From contig URQQ01000002.1 of the NCBI GenBank assembly GCA_900549995.1, positions 1-64,000 on the forward strand: DNA of 64,000 nucleotides, in the 5' to 3' direction. The DNA comes from an uncultured Lachnospiraceae bacterium (GTDB lineage Bacteria; Bacillota; Clostridia; Lachnospirales; Lachnospiraceae). Both the position numbers and the translations under genes were made by a program. This document shows positions 41,438 through 51,018 of the stretch, one piece after another. The notes beneath the pieces were generated by a model. The model worked only from the letters and a program-made list of their open reading frames with translations, was not told where the DNA came from and did no database searches. Within the stretch, counting starts at the first letter, position 1, and each line of letters opens with the position of its first letter.

Positions 41438-42631
41438 TTATTCCTTTATCAGTGCCTTTAATGTATCCGCAACGTACTGCACCTGAGCATCTGTCAGGCA
41501 GGTGTGAAGCGGAAGTGTGATTTCATTCTCAAATTGATGATATGCATTGGGATAGTCCGCTATGTCAAATCCCATATTTTTATATGCGCTCAGAAGCGGC
41601 AGCGGCTTGTAATGCACATTAGATGCAATCTCTGCCTCTGCAAGTTTTGTGATAATCGCATTGCACTCTTCTCTCGTCCTGCCGGTAAGCCGGACCAGAT
41701 AGAGGTGCCCGCTTGATGAATGGTCATCGCCATAATGGCTGAGCAGTTCCACATTTAAGTCTTTCAGCGCCTCATCATACATCCCGATGATCTCTTTTCT
41801 TCTCTGTAAGATCTCAGGATAACGCTTCAGCTGGACAAGTCCGATCGCCGCCATAATATCTGTCATGTTGCATTTATAATAGGGAGCGACGATATCATAC
41901 TCCCATGCACCAAGCTGTGTCTTTGCCAGTGCATCCTTAGACTGGCCGTGAAGGGACAAGAGCATGTATTCTTTATAGAGTTCTTCCTCATCCCAGTCAA
42001 CATTCCATGTGACAGCTCCGCCTTCTGCCGTTGTAAGATTCTTCACTGCGTGGAAGGAAAAACATGTAAAATCAGCAATCTGACCGCACATTTTTCCGTG
42101 ATCCACTGCTCCGAACGCGTGTGCAGCATCCGCCATCACAGCAATTCTTCCAAGCTGTTCCTGCCGTTTGGAGGAAGGGGTAAATATCGGCTTTTTCTCT
42201 TCCACAATCTGAAAGATTTCATCATAGCAATCATAAATTATGCCTGCCAGGTCGACGCAGATAATTGCCTTTGTTTTCTCCGTCACAGCTTCACGTACCT
42301 TTTGGGGATCCATCAGAAATGACCCCGGAAGAGTATCGACAAGCACCACGTCCGCCCCCGTATGGCAGATACAGCTTGCAGTTGCTGAATAAGTGTATGC
42401 AGTTGTGATGACCTCATCGCCAGGACCGATTCCCAGCACATGAAGTGTCATTTCCATACACGCAGTCGCTGAATTCAGGCAGACCGCCCTCTTTGTATGA
42501 CAGAATCTGGCAATCTGGCGTTCGAACTCTTTCGTTCTCGGCCCGGTTGTGATCCATCCGCTTCTCAGTGCCTCTGCTACTTCTGTGATCTCTTCCTCCG
42601 TAATATCCGGCGGTGAAAATGCTACTTTCAT
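41438..42631 (-). CDS. DegT/DnrJ/EryC1/StrS aminotransferase (PglE-like)
   Basis: The 397-residue PLP enzyme has SGWITTGPRTKEFERQIARF, AVCLNSATACMEMTLHVLGI, DEVITTAYTYSATASCICHTG and AVMADAAHAFGA. The PLP lysine is in CFSFHAVKNLTTAEGGAVTW. It converts a nucleotide 4-keto sugar to the 4-amino sugar. Its place between a CapD/PglF-type dehydratase and a PglC-type transferase points to the UDP-bacillosamine route (PglF, PglE, PglC); the PglD-type acetyltransferase expected in that set is not adjacent, but a NeuD/PglD-like gene occurs at 25622-26287. Confidence 0.88.
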   Translation of the reverse strand: MKVAFSPPDITEEEITEVAEALRSGWITTGPRTKEFERQIARFCHTKRAVCLNSATACMEMTLHVLGIGPGDEVITTAYTYSATASCICHTGADVVLVDTLPGSFLMDPQKVREAVTEKTKAIICVDLAGIIYDCYDEIFQIVEEKKPIFTPSSKRQEQLGRIAVMADAAHAFGAVDHGKMCGQIADFTCFSFHAVKNLTTAEGGAVTWNVDWDEEELYKEYMLLSLHGQSKDALAKTQLGAWEYDIVAPYYKCNMTDIMAAIGLVQLKRYPEILQRRKEIIGMYDEALKDLNVELLSHYGDDHSSSGHLYLVRLTGRTREECNAIITKLAEAEIASNVHYKPLPLLSAYKNMGFDIADYPNAYHQFENEITLPLHTCLTDAQVQYVADTLKALIKE

Positions 42632-42665
42632 ATCGTTCTCCTCAATCTATTTCTCACAACATATT

Positions 42666-44618
42666 TTAATTCTTTGATAAAAATGCGCTCGGAAGTTTGG
42701 AGCTTGTATCCGAAAAATCTTTATTCAGCCCTTCCTGTATCTCACGGTCTCTGGCTTTATCAGCCTCGCGCAGATGGTAGGTAGGCACAATTTTACTTAC
42801 AATCTCTTTCATGTGGTCAGTCTCTGCATATGCATCCACATACAGTTCTTCCAGATCTTTCAGAAATTCTTCTTCATCAAAATCAATCGGCTTGCCTATA
42901 TGGATCAGATTATTGTCTGTATTCTCAAGCCCTTCTTCATCCATAAGGATTTCTTCGTATAATTTTTCTCCCGGACGAAGACCGGTATATTTAATTTCGA
43001 TATCCACACCAAGCGTATAGCCAGACAGACGGATCAGGTTCTTCGCAAGATCGACAATCTTGACCGGCTCTCCCATATCGAGCACAAAGATCTCTCCGCC
43101 CTTGGCGCTGGCTCCTGCCTGAAGTACAAGCGAGACAGCTTCCGGAATCGTCATAAAATACCGGATAATATCCGGATGTGTCACCGTCACAGGACCGCCT
43201 GCTTCGATCTGTTTCTTAAACAGCGGGATCACACTTCCGTTGCTTCCAAGAACATTTCCGAAACGGACTGCAACATATTCCGTCTTGGAACGGTTGTTGA
43301 ATGTCTGGATGATCATCTCACACATACGCTTTGATGCACCCATGATGTTCGTCGGATTCACCGCCTTGTCTGTAGAGATAAGCACGAACTTCTGCACCCC
43401 GTAGCGGTCTGCCGCAAGTGCCGTTTTATAAGTGCCAAAGACATTGTTTTTCACTGCCTCATTCGGACTGTCCTCCATCAACGGAACATGTTTATGGGCT
43501 GCCGCATGATAGACGATGTCCGGGCGGTACTGCGCAAACACACTGTTCAGTTTCCGTCCGTTTCTCACGGATCCGATCAGGACTACGAGATCCATATTCG
43601 GGTATTTCTGCTTCAGTTCCTGCTGAATGTCATAAGCATTATTTTCATAGATGTCAAAGATAATCAGCTGGCGGACACCGTTTGCCGCAATCTGACGGCA
43701 CAGCTCACTTCCAATACTTCCGCCTCCCCCGGTGACCATGACAACTTTGTCAGAGACGTAGCGGCCGATAGATTCTGTCGTAATCTGAATCGGATCTCTT
43801 CCAAGGAGGTCATCAATGTCCACACTCCGGATCTTGGATACACTGACTTCCCCGTTCACGAGCTGGTAAACTCCCGGAAGTATTTTCAATTCACACTCGG
43901 TCTGCTGACAGATATTTAATATTTTCTGGACTTCTCTTTTATCTGCACTTGGAATCGCAATGATAATCTCAGTGATTCCATATTTTTCTACATAATCGAG
44001 GATGGTATCCCTTCCCCCGACAATCTTAACTCCATGGATATACGTTCCTATTTTTCTCGGATTATCGTCAATGATACAGCAGATTTTAGAATCCAGCTCA
44101 ACACTTAACTCTAACTCTTTCATCACGACATTACACGCTTCACCCGCACCGATGATCATTGTCTTTCTCATATGCTCACCGTGAATATTGCTGCGGTATA
44201 GAAGCCTTGCCAGGCGATAGGAAAACCGGCTTAAGCAGGTGAGTAAAAAAAGCGACGCCGCATAGAGCGGGAAATAACCGCGGTAAATCGGACGATATGT
44301 CATATAATAACCGAGTACATTAAACAGTGTGGACGCAAAACATGCTTCCAGCACATACGTCAATTCCTTGACACTGGCAAAACGCCAGAGGCTGGAATAC
44401 AATTTTAAAACCGCAAAAAGAATAACCGTGACAATTGTATTGACCAGTGCCAGTTCCCACACCGAATTCATGTATTCCGGAGGGATCTCCTCCAAATGCA
44501 TGTTGAATCTCATGAATAATGCCATAAAAGAACTCAGGTTGATAAAAATAATATCAAGAGCTACAAGCATGCATTTGTAGACTGCGGAAAGATCCCATTT
44601 TTTAAAAATTGATTTCAT
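42666..44618 (-). CDS. Membrane-bound nucleotide-sugar 4,6-dehydratase (CapD/PglF-like)
   Basis: The 650-residue protein has four N-terminal membrane segments (~16-140), a CoA-binding-like Rossmann domain (~153-270), and the C-terminal short-chain dehydrogenase. The NAD-binding loop VTGGGGSIGSELCRQI is at ~295-310, followed by HKHVPLMEDSPNEAVKNNV and the STDKAVNPTNIMGASKRMCE block; the usual YxxxK Tyr is replaced by Met in MxxxK. That change is typical of PglF/FlaA1-type 4,6-dehydratases, which act on UDP-GlcNAc. The start codon overlaps the LCP stop (TAATG), so the two are translationally coupled. Confidence 0.9.
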   Translation of the reverse strand: MKSIFKKWDLSAVYKCMLVALDIIFINLSSFMALFMRFNMHLEEIPPEYMNSVWELALVNTIVTVILFAVLKLYSSLWRFASVKELTYVLEACFASTLFNVLGYYMTYRPIYRGYFPLYAASLFLLTCLSRFSYRLARLLYRSNIHGEHMRKTMIIGAGEACNVVMKELELSVELDSKICCIIDDNPRKIGTYIHGVKIVGGRDTILDYVEKYGITEIIIAIPSADKREVQKILNICQQTECELKILPGVYQLVNGEVSVSKIRSVDIDDLLGRDPIQITTESIGRYVSDKVVMVTGGGGSIGSELCRQIAANGVRQLIIFDIYENNAYDIQQELKQKYPNMDLVVLIGSVRNGRKLNSVFAQYRPDIVYHAAAHKHVPLMEDSPNEAVKNNVFGTYKTALAADRYGVQKFVLISTDKAVNPTNIMGASKRMCEMIIQTFNNRSKTEYVAVRFGNVLGSNGSVIPLFKKQIEAGGPVTVTHPDIIRYFMTIPEAVSLVLQAGASAKGGEIFVLDMGEPVKIVDLAKNLIRLSGYTLGVDIEIKYTGLRPGEKLYEEILMDEEGLENTDNNLIHIGKPIDFDEEEFLKDLEELYVDAYAETDHMKEIVSKIVPTYHLREADKARDREIQEGLNKDFSDTSSKLPSAFLSKN

Positions 44619-46276
44619 TATTGAGCCACCTCTGAATCCGTTAATGTCTCACCGTTTTCCACCTGGTCGACAGCTGCTTTTATTGCATCTACAGATGCCT
44701 GATCCGGCTGTGTTACGTATAACGGCATTCCTGTATAGGAGAAGCAGTACTGGCTGTCTGCAGTTCCTTCTGCCGCCATGGATTTGATATTCCATGCTCC
44801 GCCGCCGTTTAACTGGTCTTTCACAAGTGCCTGAATCTGCTCCTGTGACATATTCGTCTCCACATTGCCGCTGACACTGTTGATAATACCGTTGGCATTA
44901 ATCAGCATGGATGGTGAGATCATCTTTTTGATCATTGCCGTGATAACTGCCTGCTGATCTTTTCCTCTCTGGTTGTCTCCTCCAGGTACATTCTGACGCT
45001 CTCTTGAGAATGCCAGTGCCTGTTCTCCGTTGAAATGGTTGATTCCCTGCTGTACATCCATCACAAGCCCTGAATCCGGACTTGTTGTAAATGCCAGCTC
45101 TGAATTAACATCCACTCCGCCAAGAACGTCTACAATATCTACAAGAGATGTGAAGTTGACTCTCGCATAGAAATCAATGTTCATATCATATAACTGTCCC
45201 AATGTTCTCATAGATGCATCTACACCATAGATTCCCGCATGTGTCAGTTTATCCAGCTGCCCATTGGAAATTCCCGGGATCTCCACATAGTAATCACGAG
45301 GTGTTGTAATCAGAAGAATCTGGTGTGTACTCGGATTCACTGTCGCAATGATATTGACATCACTTCTGCTGTTCGTTTCAATCGGCCCATAGACATCGAT
45401 CCCGCTGATGAAGACACTGAATGTCTGGTCTTTTACATTGACCTTAGAAGCAGAATTATCTACTTCCGACTTGATCTTATGAGTGTAAATCACTTTTACG
45501 CTTTCACTGTAACCTTCGAAGGCTTCTTCCAGAATTCCTGCATAACCTTCATTATAAACAATCGCCTGAACCTCGCCATTGTGAAGTGCCTCTGCCTGCT
45601 TGTCAATTCCGGAGTATTCTGCCGTCGCGATATCACTGCCGACTTCACCGTTAATTGCCGCAACCGCAGCCTTTACATCATCCCCGCTCATTGCATACTG
45701 CACACCAAAGGTATAACCTTTCGCATCCTGAATGCTCTCCGCCGGATCATCTTTCAGAACTGCCACGACCATATTGTCGACCTTGTACTCTCCTCCGGTA
45801 ATTTTACCAATCGTATTGTTTGCCTTATTAATATAGAAAGTTCCGGTGAGCAGAATCACTGACATCAACACACTGAACACTTTTCCCGCAATTCCTTTCT
45901 TCCTGGAAAACAGCTGTGAACATGCTGTAATGGCAAGTGCTGCGACAAGAACGATCGCAATGATCCCGATATATTTTTCAGGAAGCATTCCCAGCATAAA
46001 AACCGTGACAATCAGTGCAATGGAAGCCACCGCCTGCACTCCGGAAAGCACGAGCCCGATAATCCTGCTGACATTGTTATCCCTGCCTTTTTTCTTATTG
46101 CCGCCCTTTTTCGGCTGGCCTTTAGGTCTTGCTCCCGACTTATTCCTCGGATCAGCCGGTCTTCCCTGACCAGCTGACCCTTCCTGCCTTTTTCTGGCTG
46201 CGGCTTTTTTTCTTTTTCTCGCCTGCATCTTCTCATATTCCGCACGTTCCTGTGCCGTCATTTTACGATCACTCAT
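44618..46276 (-). CDS. LCP-family (LytR-CpsA-Psr) glycopolymer ligase
   Basis: The 552-residue protein has a long basic cytoplasmic N-terminus (KKGGNKKKGRDNN), two or three membrane segments between ~70 and 145, an accessory domain (~150-270), and the LCP domain from ~285. The LCP part includes FSVFISGIDVYGPIETNSRSDVNIIATVNPST, LLITTPRDYYVEIPG and QALAFSRERQNVPGGDNQRGKDQQAVI with its conserved arginines. LCP enzymes transfer undecaprenyl-diphosphate-linked polymer to peptidoglycan. As the first gene of the locus, it suggests that the product is a wall-attached polysaccharide. Ribosome binding site GAAAGGAAC; sigma-A-type promoter 58 bases upstream. Confidence 0.9.
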   Translation of the reverse strand: MSDRKMTAQERAEYEKMQARKRKKAAARKRQEGSAGQGRPADPRNKSGARPKGQPKKGGNKKKGRDNNVSRIIGLVLSGVQAVASIALIVTVFMLGMLPEKYIGIIAIVLVAALAITACSQLFSRKKGIAGKVFSVLMSVILLTGTFYINKANNTIGKITGGEYKVDNMVVAVLKDDPAESIQDAKGYTFGVQYAMSGDDVKAAVAAINGEVGSDIATAEYSGIDKQAEALHNGEVQAIVYNEGYAGILEEAFEGYSESVKVIYTHKIKSEVDNSASKVNVKDQTFSVFISGIDVYGPIETNSRSDVNIIATVNPSTHQILLITTPRDYYVEIPGISNGQLDKLTHAGIYGVDASMRTLGQLYDMNIDFYARVNFTSLVDIVDVLGGVDVNSELAFTTSPDSGLVMDVQQGINHFNGEQALAFSRERQNVPGGDNQRGKDQQAVITAMIKKMISPSMLINANGIINSVSGNVETNMSQEQIQALVKDQLNGGGAWNIKSMAAEGTADSQYCFSYTGMPLYVTQPDQASVDAIKAAVDQVENGETLTDSEVAQ

Positions 46277-46333
46277 CTTTTGTTCCTTTCTTCTATATAT
46301 CCTATTATTTATAGCTATACTAATCTACCCTGC

Positions 46334-46362
46334 ATTTTATCATTATTACCTGTGAAGTGCAA
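46334..46362 (-). promoter_or_regulatory. Sigma-A-type promoter of the glycan operon
   Basis: On the minus strand TTGCAC, a 17-base spacer and TAAAAT lie ahead of the LCP gene. No other convincing promoter is seen between here and the end of the locus, so one long transcript is possible. Confidence 0.75.
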
Positions 46363-46473
46363 GTTATGCACCGCTTTTTATGCATATCTTAAACCATCTT
46401 CATAAGATATTAAGAAGTGTTCCAAAGGGCAAAGCCAAATATCAAAACTGCATATTGCGATATTTTTAAGTAC

Positions 46474-46531
46474 AAAAACGTTCCAAAATATCAGATTCTC
46501 TGCCCATAAGAATCCTGCTATTTTGGAACGT
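46474..46531 (-). terminator. Terminator after the neopullulanase-like gene
   Basis: Perfect 13-bp arms ACGTTCCAAAATA/TATTTTGGAACGT with an inner GATTC/GAATC stem, followed on the minus strand by TTTTTG. It separates the ftsH/GH13 transcript from the glycan operon promoter. Confidence 0.8.
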
Positions 46532-46547
46532 CTCATTTTTTCTTCCT

Positions 46548-48614
46548 TTATTTTACCGGTTTTTTCGGTCTTTCCGGTTTTGTGCTGCTCATGACAAGTG
46601 CGGAATGCGCACCCATATTGACAACAATTTCTCCGTCATATACTATGTATTCTTCGTATGCCCTTGTATATCCGCCGTCATACGTGTAGATTTCTCTGTA
46701 CATCCGTGTCTTATCCGGCACCTCAGCCTGCCATACAGGAACAGTGACCTCCGTCAGTGCATTTAAATTATTAATAATCACAACGACACGGTCTTCTCCA
46801 CTGAATCTTGCAAATGAAAGTATCCCTTCATCCCAGAACAGCATGACAAGCGATCCGGTACGGAGACACTCATGATTTTTGTGTATCCGTATCATTTCCT
46901 TATGGAATTCAATCAGAGGTTTGTTCTCATTGCCCCAGGGATAGGTACGCCGGTTATCCGGATCCGTGAATCCGCAGACGCCCGCCTCATCCCCATAGTA
47001 CACCGTCGGTGCTCCTACCCAAGTCATCTGAAGTGCAACCGCTTCCCGCATCACCGGCAGGCTGGTATATTCATTTGCCGCCTCTGGTCCGAGTTTCTCT
47101 ACCCTGCCAACCATATGATTTGTCCGGGTCAGGAATCTCGAATGGTCGTGGTTTGACAGCTCATTCATCGCCGACTGAAGAGACGGTGTCAGCAGATTTG
47201 TCATATGGTGATTGATCGCGCCCACAAAATTATCCGCATTGTTAAATAACTCCGGCCGGTCCTCATCACTGTGTTTCTCAAGCCCTGTCAGGAACCAGGT
47301 CACCGGCTCCATGAACGCATCGTAGTTCATGACGGTATCCCACTCATCTCCCTGCAGCCATTCACTTGGATCACCATAATGTTCCGCTATGATAATCGCC
47401 TCGGGATTGGCATTTTTAACTGCACGGCGGAATTTTTTCCAGAATTCATGGTTGTATTCATTGCTGTGCCCAAGATCAGCAGCCACATCCAGTCTCCAGC
47501 CATCCACATGAAACGGCGGTGACACCCACTTCCTTCCGATGGTCAGAATATAATTTTCGAGCTTTACCGAATCCTCATAATTGAGTTTCGGAAGCGTATC
47601 GTGCCCCCACCAGCCATCATAGTTATAATTATACGGCCAATCCTGGTCCGAGTCTCTGAAAAATTTAAAAAAGCTTCTGTACGGACTGTCCTGTGCCACA
47701 AACGCACCTTTGGCGTATCCTTCCTGGCTTTCATAAATCTGTTCCCTGTCCATCCACTTATTAAAAGAACCGCAGTGGTTGAACACTCCGTCGATAATGA
47801 CCTTCATCCCCCTCTGGTGCATCTCCTCCACCAGACGGATGAAAAGTTTGTCACTTGCCTCCAGATTTTTTCTGTCTGTAGTACGCTTCTGGTACTTTGT
47901 CGCATTCCGGTTGCTGCATTCTCCCGGAGCAAGTACTTCGCCGCCGTCTTCAGCAATGACTCCAAAATGAGGATCGATGTGATCGTAATCCTGGATATCA
48001 TATTTATGGTTCGACGGCGAGACAAACAGTGGATTAAAATAAATCACTTCCACACCCAGATCCTGGAGGTAATCAAGCTTATCAAGCACACCCTTCAGGT
48101 CGCCCCCGTAAAACTCTCTCACGCCCATCGCAGCCGGATACTTGTTCCAGTCTGTCACCCGGGTACACTGCTCTCCGATATAAAAATACTCACCTGTCTC
48201 CACGTCATTTTCAGGATCTCCATTGCAGAACCGATCCACGTAAATCTGGTACATCACAGCACCTTTGGCCCACTTCGGCACCGAAAATCCCGGTACAATG
48301 GCAAAAGAATAGAATTCTACGATCTCTCTTGCCACGCCGCAGCGGTTATAATAACACACTTCATTTCCGCTCTTTATCTCAAAACTGTAATGGAATGCCT
48401 CTTCGTTTAATTCCCAATCTATATAATAGTAATCAAACCTTCCCCTGGTCTGTTCTTTCATCATCTGTCTGCGCTCGATACCGGATACAATCCATACTCC
48501 ATCCACATCATTTTTTGCTGTCCTGAAGCGTATCTTCACAGTTTCATTCATATTTGGCTCCGGCGGGATGACAAAACTGCCCGTCCCGTCAGAAAATAGT
48601 GCCCGTTTATTCAT
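46548..48614 (-). CDS. GH13 alpha-glucan hydrolase (neopullulanase/cyclomaltodextrinase-like)
   Basis: The 688-residue protein has an N-terminal CBM34-like beta domain (1-~110) and a GH13 barrel. The barrel has YQIYVDRFCNGDPEND, region I IIDGVFNHCG (~273-282), region II HVDGWRLDVAAD with nucleophile Asp376, region III IIAEHYGDPSEWL with Glu411, and region IV NELSNHDHSRFL. The DRFCNGD motif and CBM34 domain are usual for neopullulanase, cyclomaltodextrinase and maltogenic amylase, which cut pullulan, cyclodextrins or maltooligosaccharides. There is no signal peptide, so it is cytoplasmic and likely works on imported oligosaccharides or stored glucan. It lies 17 bases from ftsH and may be read from its transcript. 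Confidence 0.85.
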   Translation of the reverse strand: MNKRALFSDGTGSFVIPPEPNMNETVKIRFRTAKNDVDGVWIVSGIERRQMMKEQTRGRFDYYYIDWELNEEAFHYSFEIKSGNEVCYYNRCGVAREIVEFYSFAIVPGFSVPKWAKGAVMYQIYVDRFCNGDPENDVETGEYFYIGEQCTRVTDWNKYPAAMGVREFYGGDLKGVLDKLDYLQDLGVEVIYFNPLFVSPSNHKYDIQDYDHIDPHFGVIAEDGGEVLAPGECSNRNATKYQKRTTDRKNLEASDKLFIRLVEEMHQRGMKVIIDGVFNHCGSFNKWMDREQIYESQEGYAKGAFVAQDSPYRSFFKFFRDSDQDWPYNYNYDGWWGHDTLPKLNYEDSVKLENYILTIGRKWVSPPFHVDGWRLDVAADLGHSNEYNHEFWKKFRRAVKNANPEAIIIAEHYGDPSEWLQGDEWDTVMNYDAFMEPVTWFLTGLEKHSDEDRPELFNNADNFVGAINHHMTNLLTPSLQSAMNELSNHDHSRFLTRTNHMVGRVEKLGPEAANEYTSLPVMREAVALQMTWVGAPTVYYGDEAGVCGFTDPDNRRTYPWGNENKPLIEFHKEMIRIHKNHECLRTGSLVMLFWDEGILSFARFSGEDRVVVIINNLNALTEVTVPVWQAEVPDKTRMYREIYTYDGGYTRAYEEYIVYDGEIVVNMGAHSALVMSSTKPERPKKPVK

Positions 48615-48631
48615 CTTAGCTTCCCTTCTTG

Positions 48632-50476
48632 TTATGCCTGCACCGGCTCATCTTTCTCAAACAGAGCTTCAAACTCTTCCCGGCCAATCTTTTCTTTCTC
48701 AAGGAGAAGGGCTGCACAGTCATGCAGTACCTGTTCGTGCTCCTTTAAGATATGTTTTGCTTTTGCATAACTTTCATCAATGATCCTTTTTACTTCCGCA
48801 TCGATCGTTGATGCAACTACCTCACCGTATCCCCGTGATGTGTGTGCCAGATCTTTTCCAATAAACACTTCGTCACCATCATCGTCATAATTAACCAGTC
48901 CCAGTTTTTCAGACATACCGAATTTTGTGACCATTGATTTGGCCAGACTCGTTGCCTGTTTGATATCCTGGGATGCCCCGGTTGTAATATCGTCAAATAT
49001 CTCTTCTTCTGCCACACGGCCCCCAAGTGAAACCGTAATATCCTGCAGCATTTTTCCCCGTGTATTAAATACCTCATCCTTCTCCGGCAAAGGCATCGTA
49101 TATCCTGCCGCCCCGCCGCCTGTCGGTATGATCGATACACTGTAGACCGGTCCGACATCCGGAAGCACATGGAACAGAATCGCATGTCCCGCCTCATGAT
49201 ATGCCGTAATTCTCTTTTCTTTGTCAGAAATTACATGACTCTTCTTCTCTGCACCGATTCCTACTTTAATAAAGGCTTTCTGTATATCTTTCTGCTGGAT
49301 ATATACACGGTTCTCTCTTGCCGCCATAATTGCGGACTCATTTAAAAGGTTCTCAAGATCTGCACCTGTAAATCCTGCAGTCGTCTGCGCGATCTGCTTC
49401 AGATCCACATCTTCTCCAAGCGGCTTGCCTTTCGCGTGGACACCGAGAATCTCTTCTCTTCCCCTGACATCCGGTCTTCCCACCATAACCTTACGGTCAA
49501 AACGGCCAGGCCTTAAAATCGCCGGATCCAGAATATCCACACGGTTCGTTGCTGCCATCACGATAATTCCTTCATTCACGCCGAAACCGTCCATCTCTAC
49601 AAGAAGCTGGTTTAAAGTCTGCTCCCGCTCGTCGTGGCCTCCGCCCATACCGGTTCCACGTCTTCTCGCAACCGCATCTATCTCATCGATAAAGATAATA
49701 CATGGCGCATTTTTCTTTGCTTCCTCAAAAAGGTCCCTCACACGGGATGCACCGACACCGACGAACATTTCTACGAAGTCCGAACCGGAGATAGAGAAAA
49801 ACGGCACCCCGGCTTCTCCTGCGACAGCCTTTGCAAGCAGTGTTTTTCCTGTTCCGGGAGGTCCTACAAGCAGAACACCTTTCGGAATCCTCGCCCCGAC
49901 CTGAATATATTTTTTCGGTGACTTCAGGAAATCAACGATTTCCTCCAGTTCCTCTTTTTCTTCCTGAAGACCGGCTACATTTTCAAAGGTAATCTTGCGG
50001 TCTGTATCCGTGCTCATCTTCGCACGGCTTTTGCCGAAGCTCATGGCTTTCGCGTTCGTACCGCCCTGACGGTTCATCAGCGCAAACAATAAGAAGACGC
50101 CGCCAAGCATAATCAATGTAGGGAACAACGTTGTCATGAACCAGTTCTCCTGCGGCACATCGCCCACTTCAAACTCAACGTCGTTTTTCGCAAGCATGGT
50201 CTGCACTTCATTGACGTCAGAGACATACAGTGTTTTGGCAGTTTCCTCTTTATCCTTTAACACAACGTCAACCTGCCCGGTCGGCACTGCCTTATTCTGC
50301 CGGATTGTTACCGAACTGATCTCACTTTTCTCTGCTGCCTTTTCCAACTGACTGTATGTGTACCCGTTATTTCTCTGCTGTGACTGATTCGTAAACCACA
50401 TCATGGCAAAAAGAAACGCCACAAAGATGACGATTACAAATCCGCCCATTCCCCTTGTTTTTTTATTATTATCCAA
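48632..50476 (-). CDS. ftsH: ATP-dependent zinc metalloprotease FtsH
   Basis: The 614-residue protein has two membrane segments (~11-29, 113-134) around an extracytoplasmic domain. The AAA+ module has Walker A GPPGTGKT (205-212), Walker B IIFIDEID (260-267), the pore FVGVGASRVRD and an Arg finger region ILRPGRFDRK. The zinc-binding HEAGH is at 427-431. It removes misfolded and regulated membrane proteins. The MDNNKKTRGM start is preceded by a good ribosome binding site, GGAGCGGTAAG. It lies downstream of hpt with a 14-base gap, matching the tilS-hpt-ftsH order found across Firmicutes. Confidence 0.97.
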   Translation of the reverse strand: MDNNKKTRGMGGFVIVIFVAFLFAMMWFTNQSQQRNNGYTYSQLEKAAEKSEISSVTIRQNKAVPTGQVDVVLKDKEETAKTLYVSDVNEVQTMLAKNDVEFEVGDVPQENWFMTTLFPTLIMLGGVFLLFALMNRQGGTNAKAMSFGKSRAKMSTDTDRKITFENVAGLQEEKEELEEIVDFLKSPKKYIQVGARIPKGVLLVGPPGTGKTLLAKAVAGEAGVPFFSISGSDFVEMFVGVGASRVRDLFEEAKKNAPCIIFIDEIDAVARRRGTGMGGGHDEREQTLNQLLVEMDGFGVNEGIIVMAATNRVDILDPAILRPGRFDRKVMVGRPDVRGREEILGVHAKGKPLGEDVDLKQIAQTTAGFTGADLENLLNESAIMAARENRVYIQQKDIQKAFIKVGIGAEKKSHVISDKEKRITAYHEAGHAILFHVLPDVGPVYSVSIIPTGGGAAGYTMPLPEKDEVFNTRGKMLQDITVSLGGRVAEEEIFDDITTGASQDIKQATSLAKSMVTKFGMSEKLGLVNYDDDGDEVFIGKDLAHTSRGYGEVVASTIDAEVKRIIDESYAKAKHILKEHEQVLHDCAALLLEKEKIGREEFEALFEKDEPVQA

Positions 50477-50490
50477 CTTACCGCTCCTTC

Positions 50491-51018
50491 CTACTCAACA
50501 CCTTCAACAACACCGATGTAAGGTAGATTTCTGTATTTCTGCGCATAGTCGAGCCCATAGCCCACTACAAACTCATCCGGAATGTTAAATCCCACATAGT
50601 CCACTTTTACATCGCGGACACGGCGTTCCGGTTTGTCCAGCAGGGTGCACAGCCCCATGCTGTTCGGATTTCTCTTTTTCAGCACATCTAAAAGGTAATA
50701 CAATGTCCTTCCAGAATCGATAATATCTTCTACAATAATTACATCTTTTCCTTCCAGTGACTCATCCAGGTCTTTTGCAATTTTTACGATTCCGCTGGAT
50801 GCAGTCCCGTCGCCGTAGCTTCCAACGCTCATGAAATCCATGGATACCGGCACTGTAATTCTCTTCGCCAGTTCGCACATAAAAAATACGCCGCCCTTTA
50901 AAACGCAGATCAGATGTACCTGTTTTCCTTCATAATCTTTACTGATCTTTTCTCCCAGTTCCTTGATCCTGTTATTTACTTCCTCTTCCGGTATTAACAC
51001 CTTTACTGTCTCTGCCAT
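50491..51018 (-). CDS. hpt: Hypoxanthine phosphoribosyltransferase
   Basis: The 175-residue PRTase has the PRPP-binding signature VIIVEDIIDSGRTLYYL at ~95-111, preceded by VKIAKDLDES. VDYVGFNIPDEFVVGYGLDYAQKYRNLPYIGVV forms the end, where the D-E/F-V-V-G-Y-G-L-D block is standard for bacterial HPRTs. It salvages hypoxanthine and guanine to IMP and GMP. Its ribosome binding site GGAGGAG and the ATG lie within the end of tilS: the two genes overlap by 47 bases. Confidence 0.95.
   Translation of the reverse strand: MAETVKVLIPEEEVNNRIKELGEKISKDYEGKQVHLICVLKGGVFFMCELAKRITVPVSMDFMSVGSYGDGTASSGIVKIAKDLDESLEGKDVIIVEDIIDSGRTLYYLLDVLKKRNPNSMGLCTLLDKPERRVRDVKVDYVGFNIPDEFVVGYGLDYAQKYRNLPYIGVVEGVE

Noticed and set aside
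47601..48410. Plus-strand open frame of 269 codons
   Set aside because: It is antisense to the neopullulanase-like gene, whose catalytic motifs and length are convincing. The antisense frame has no ribosome binding site or domain.
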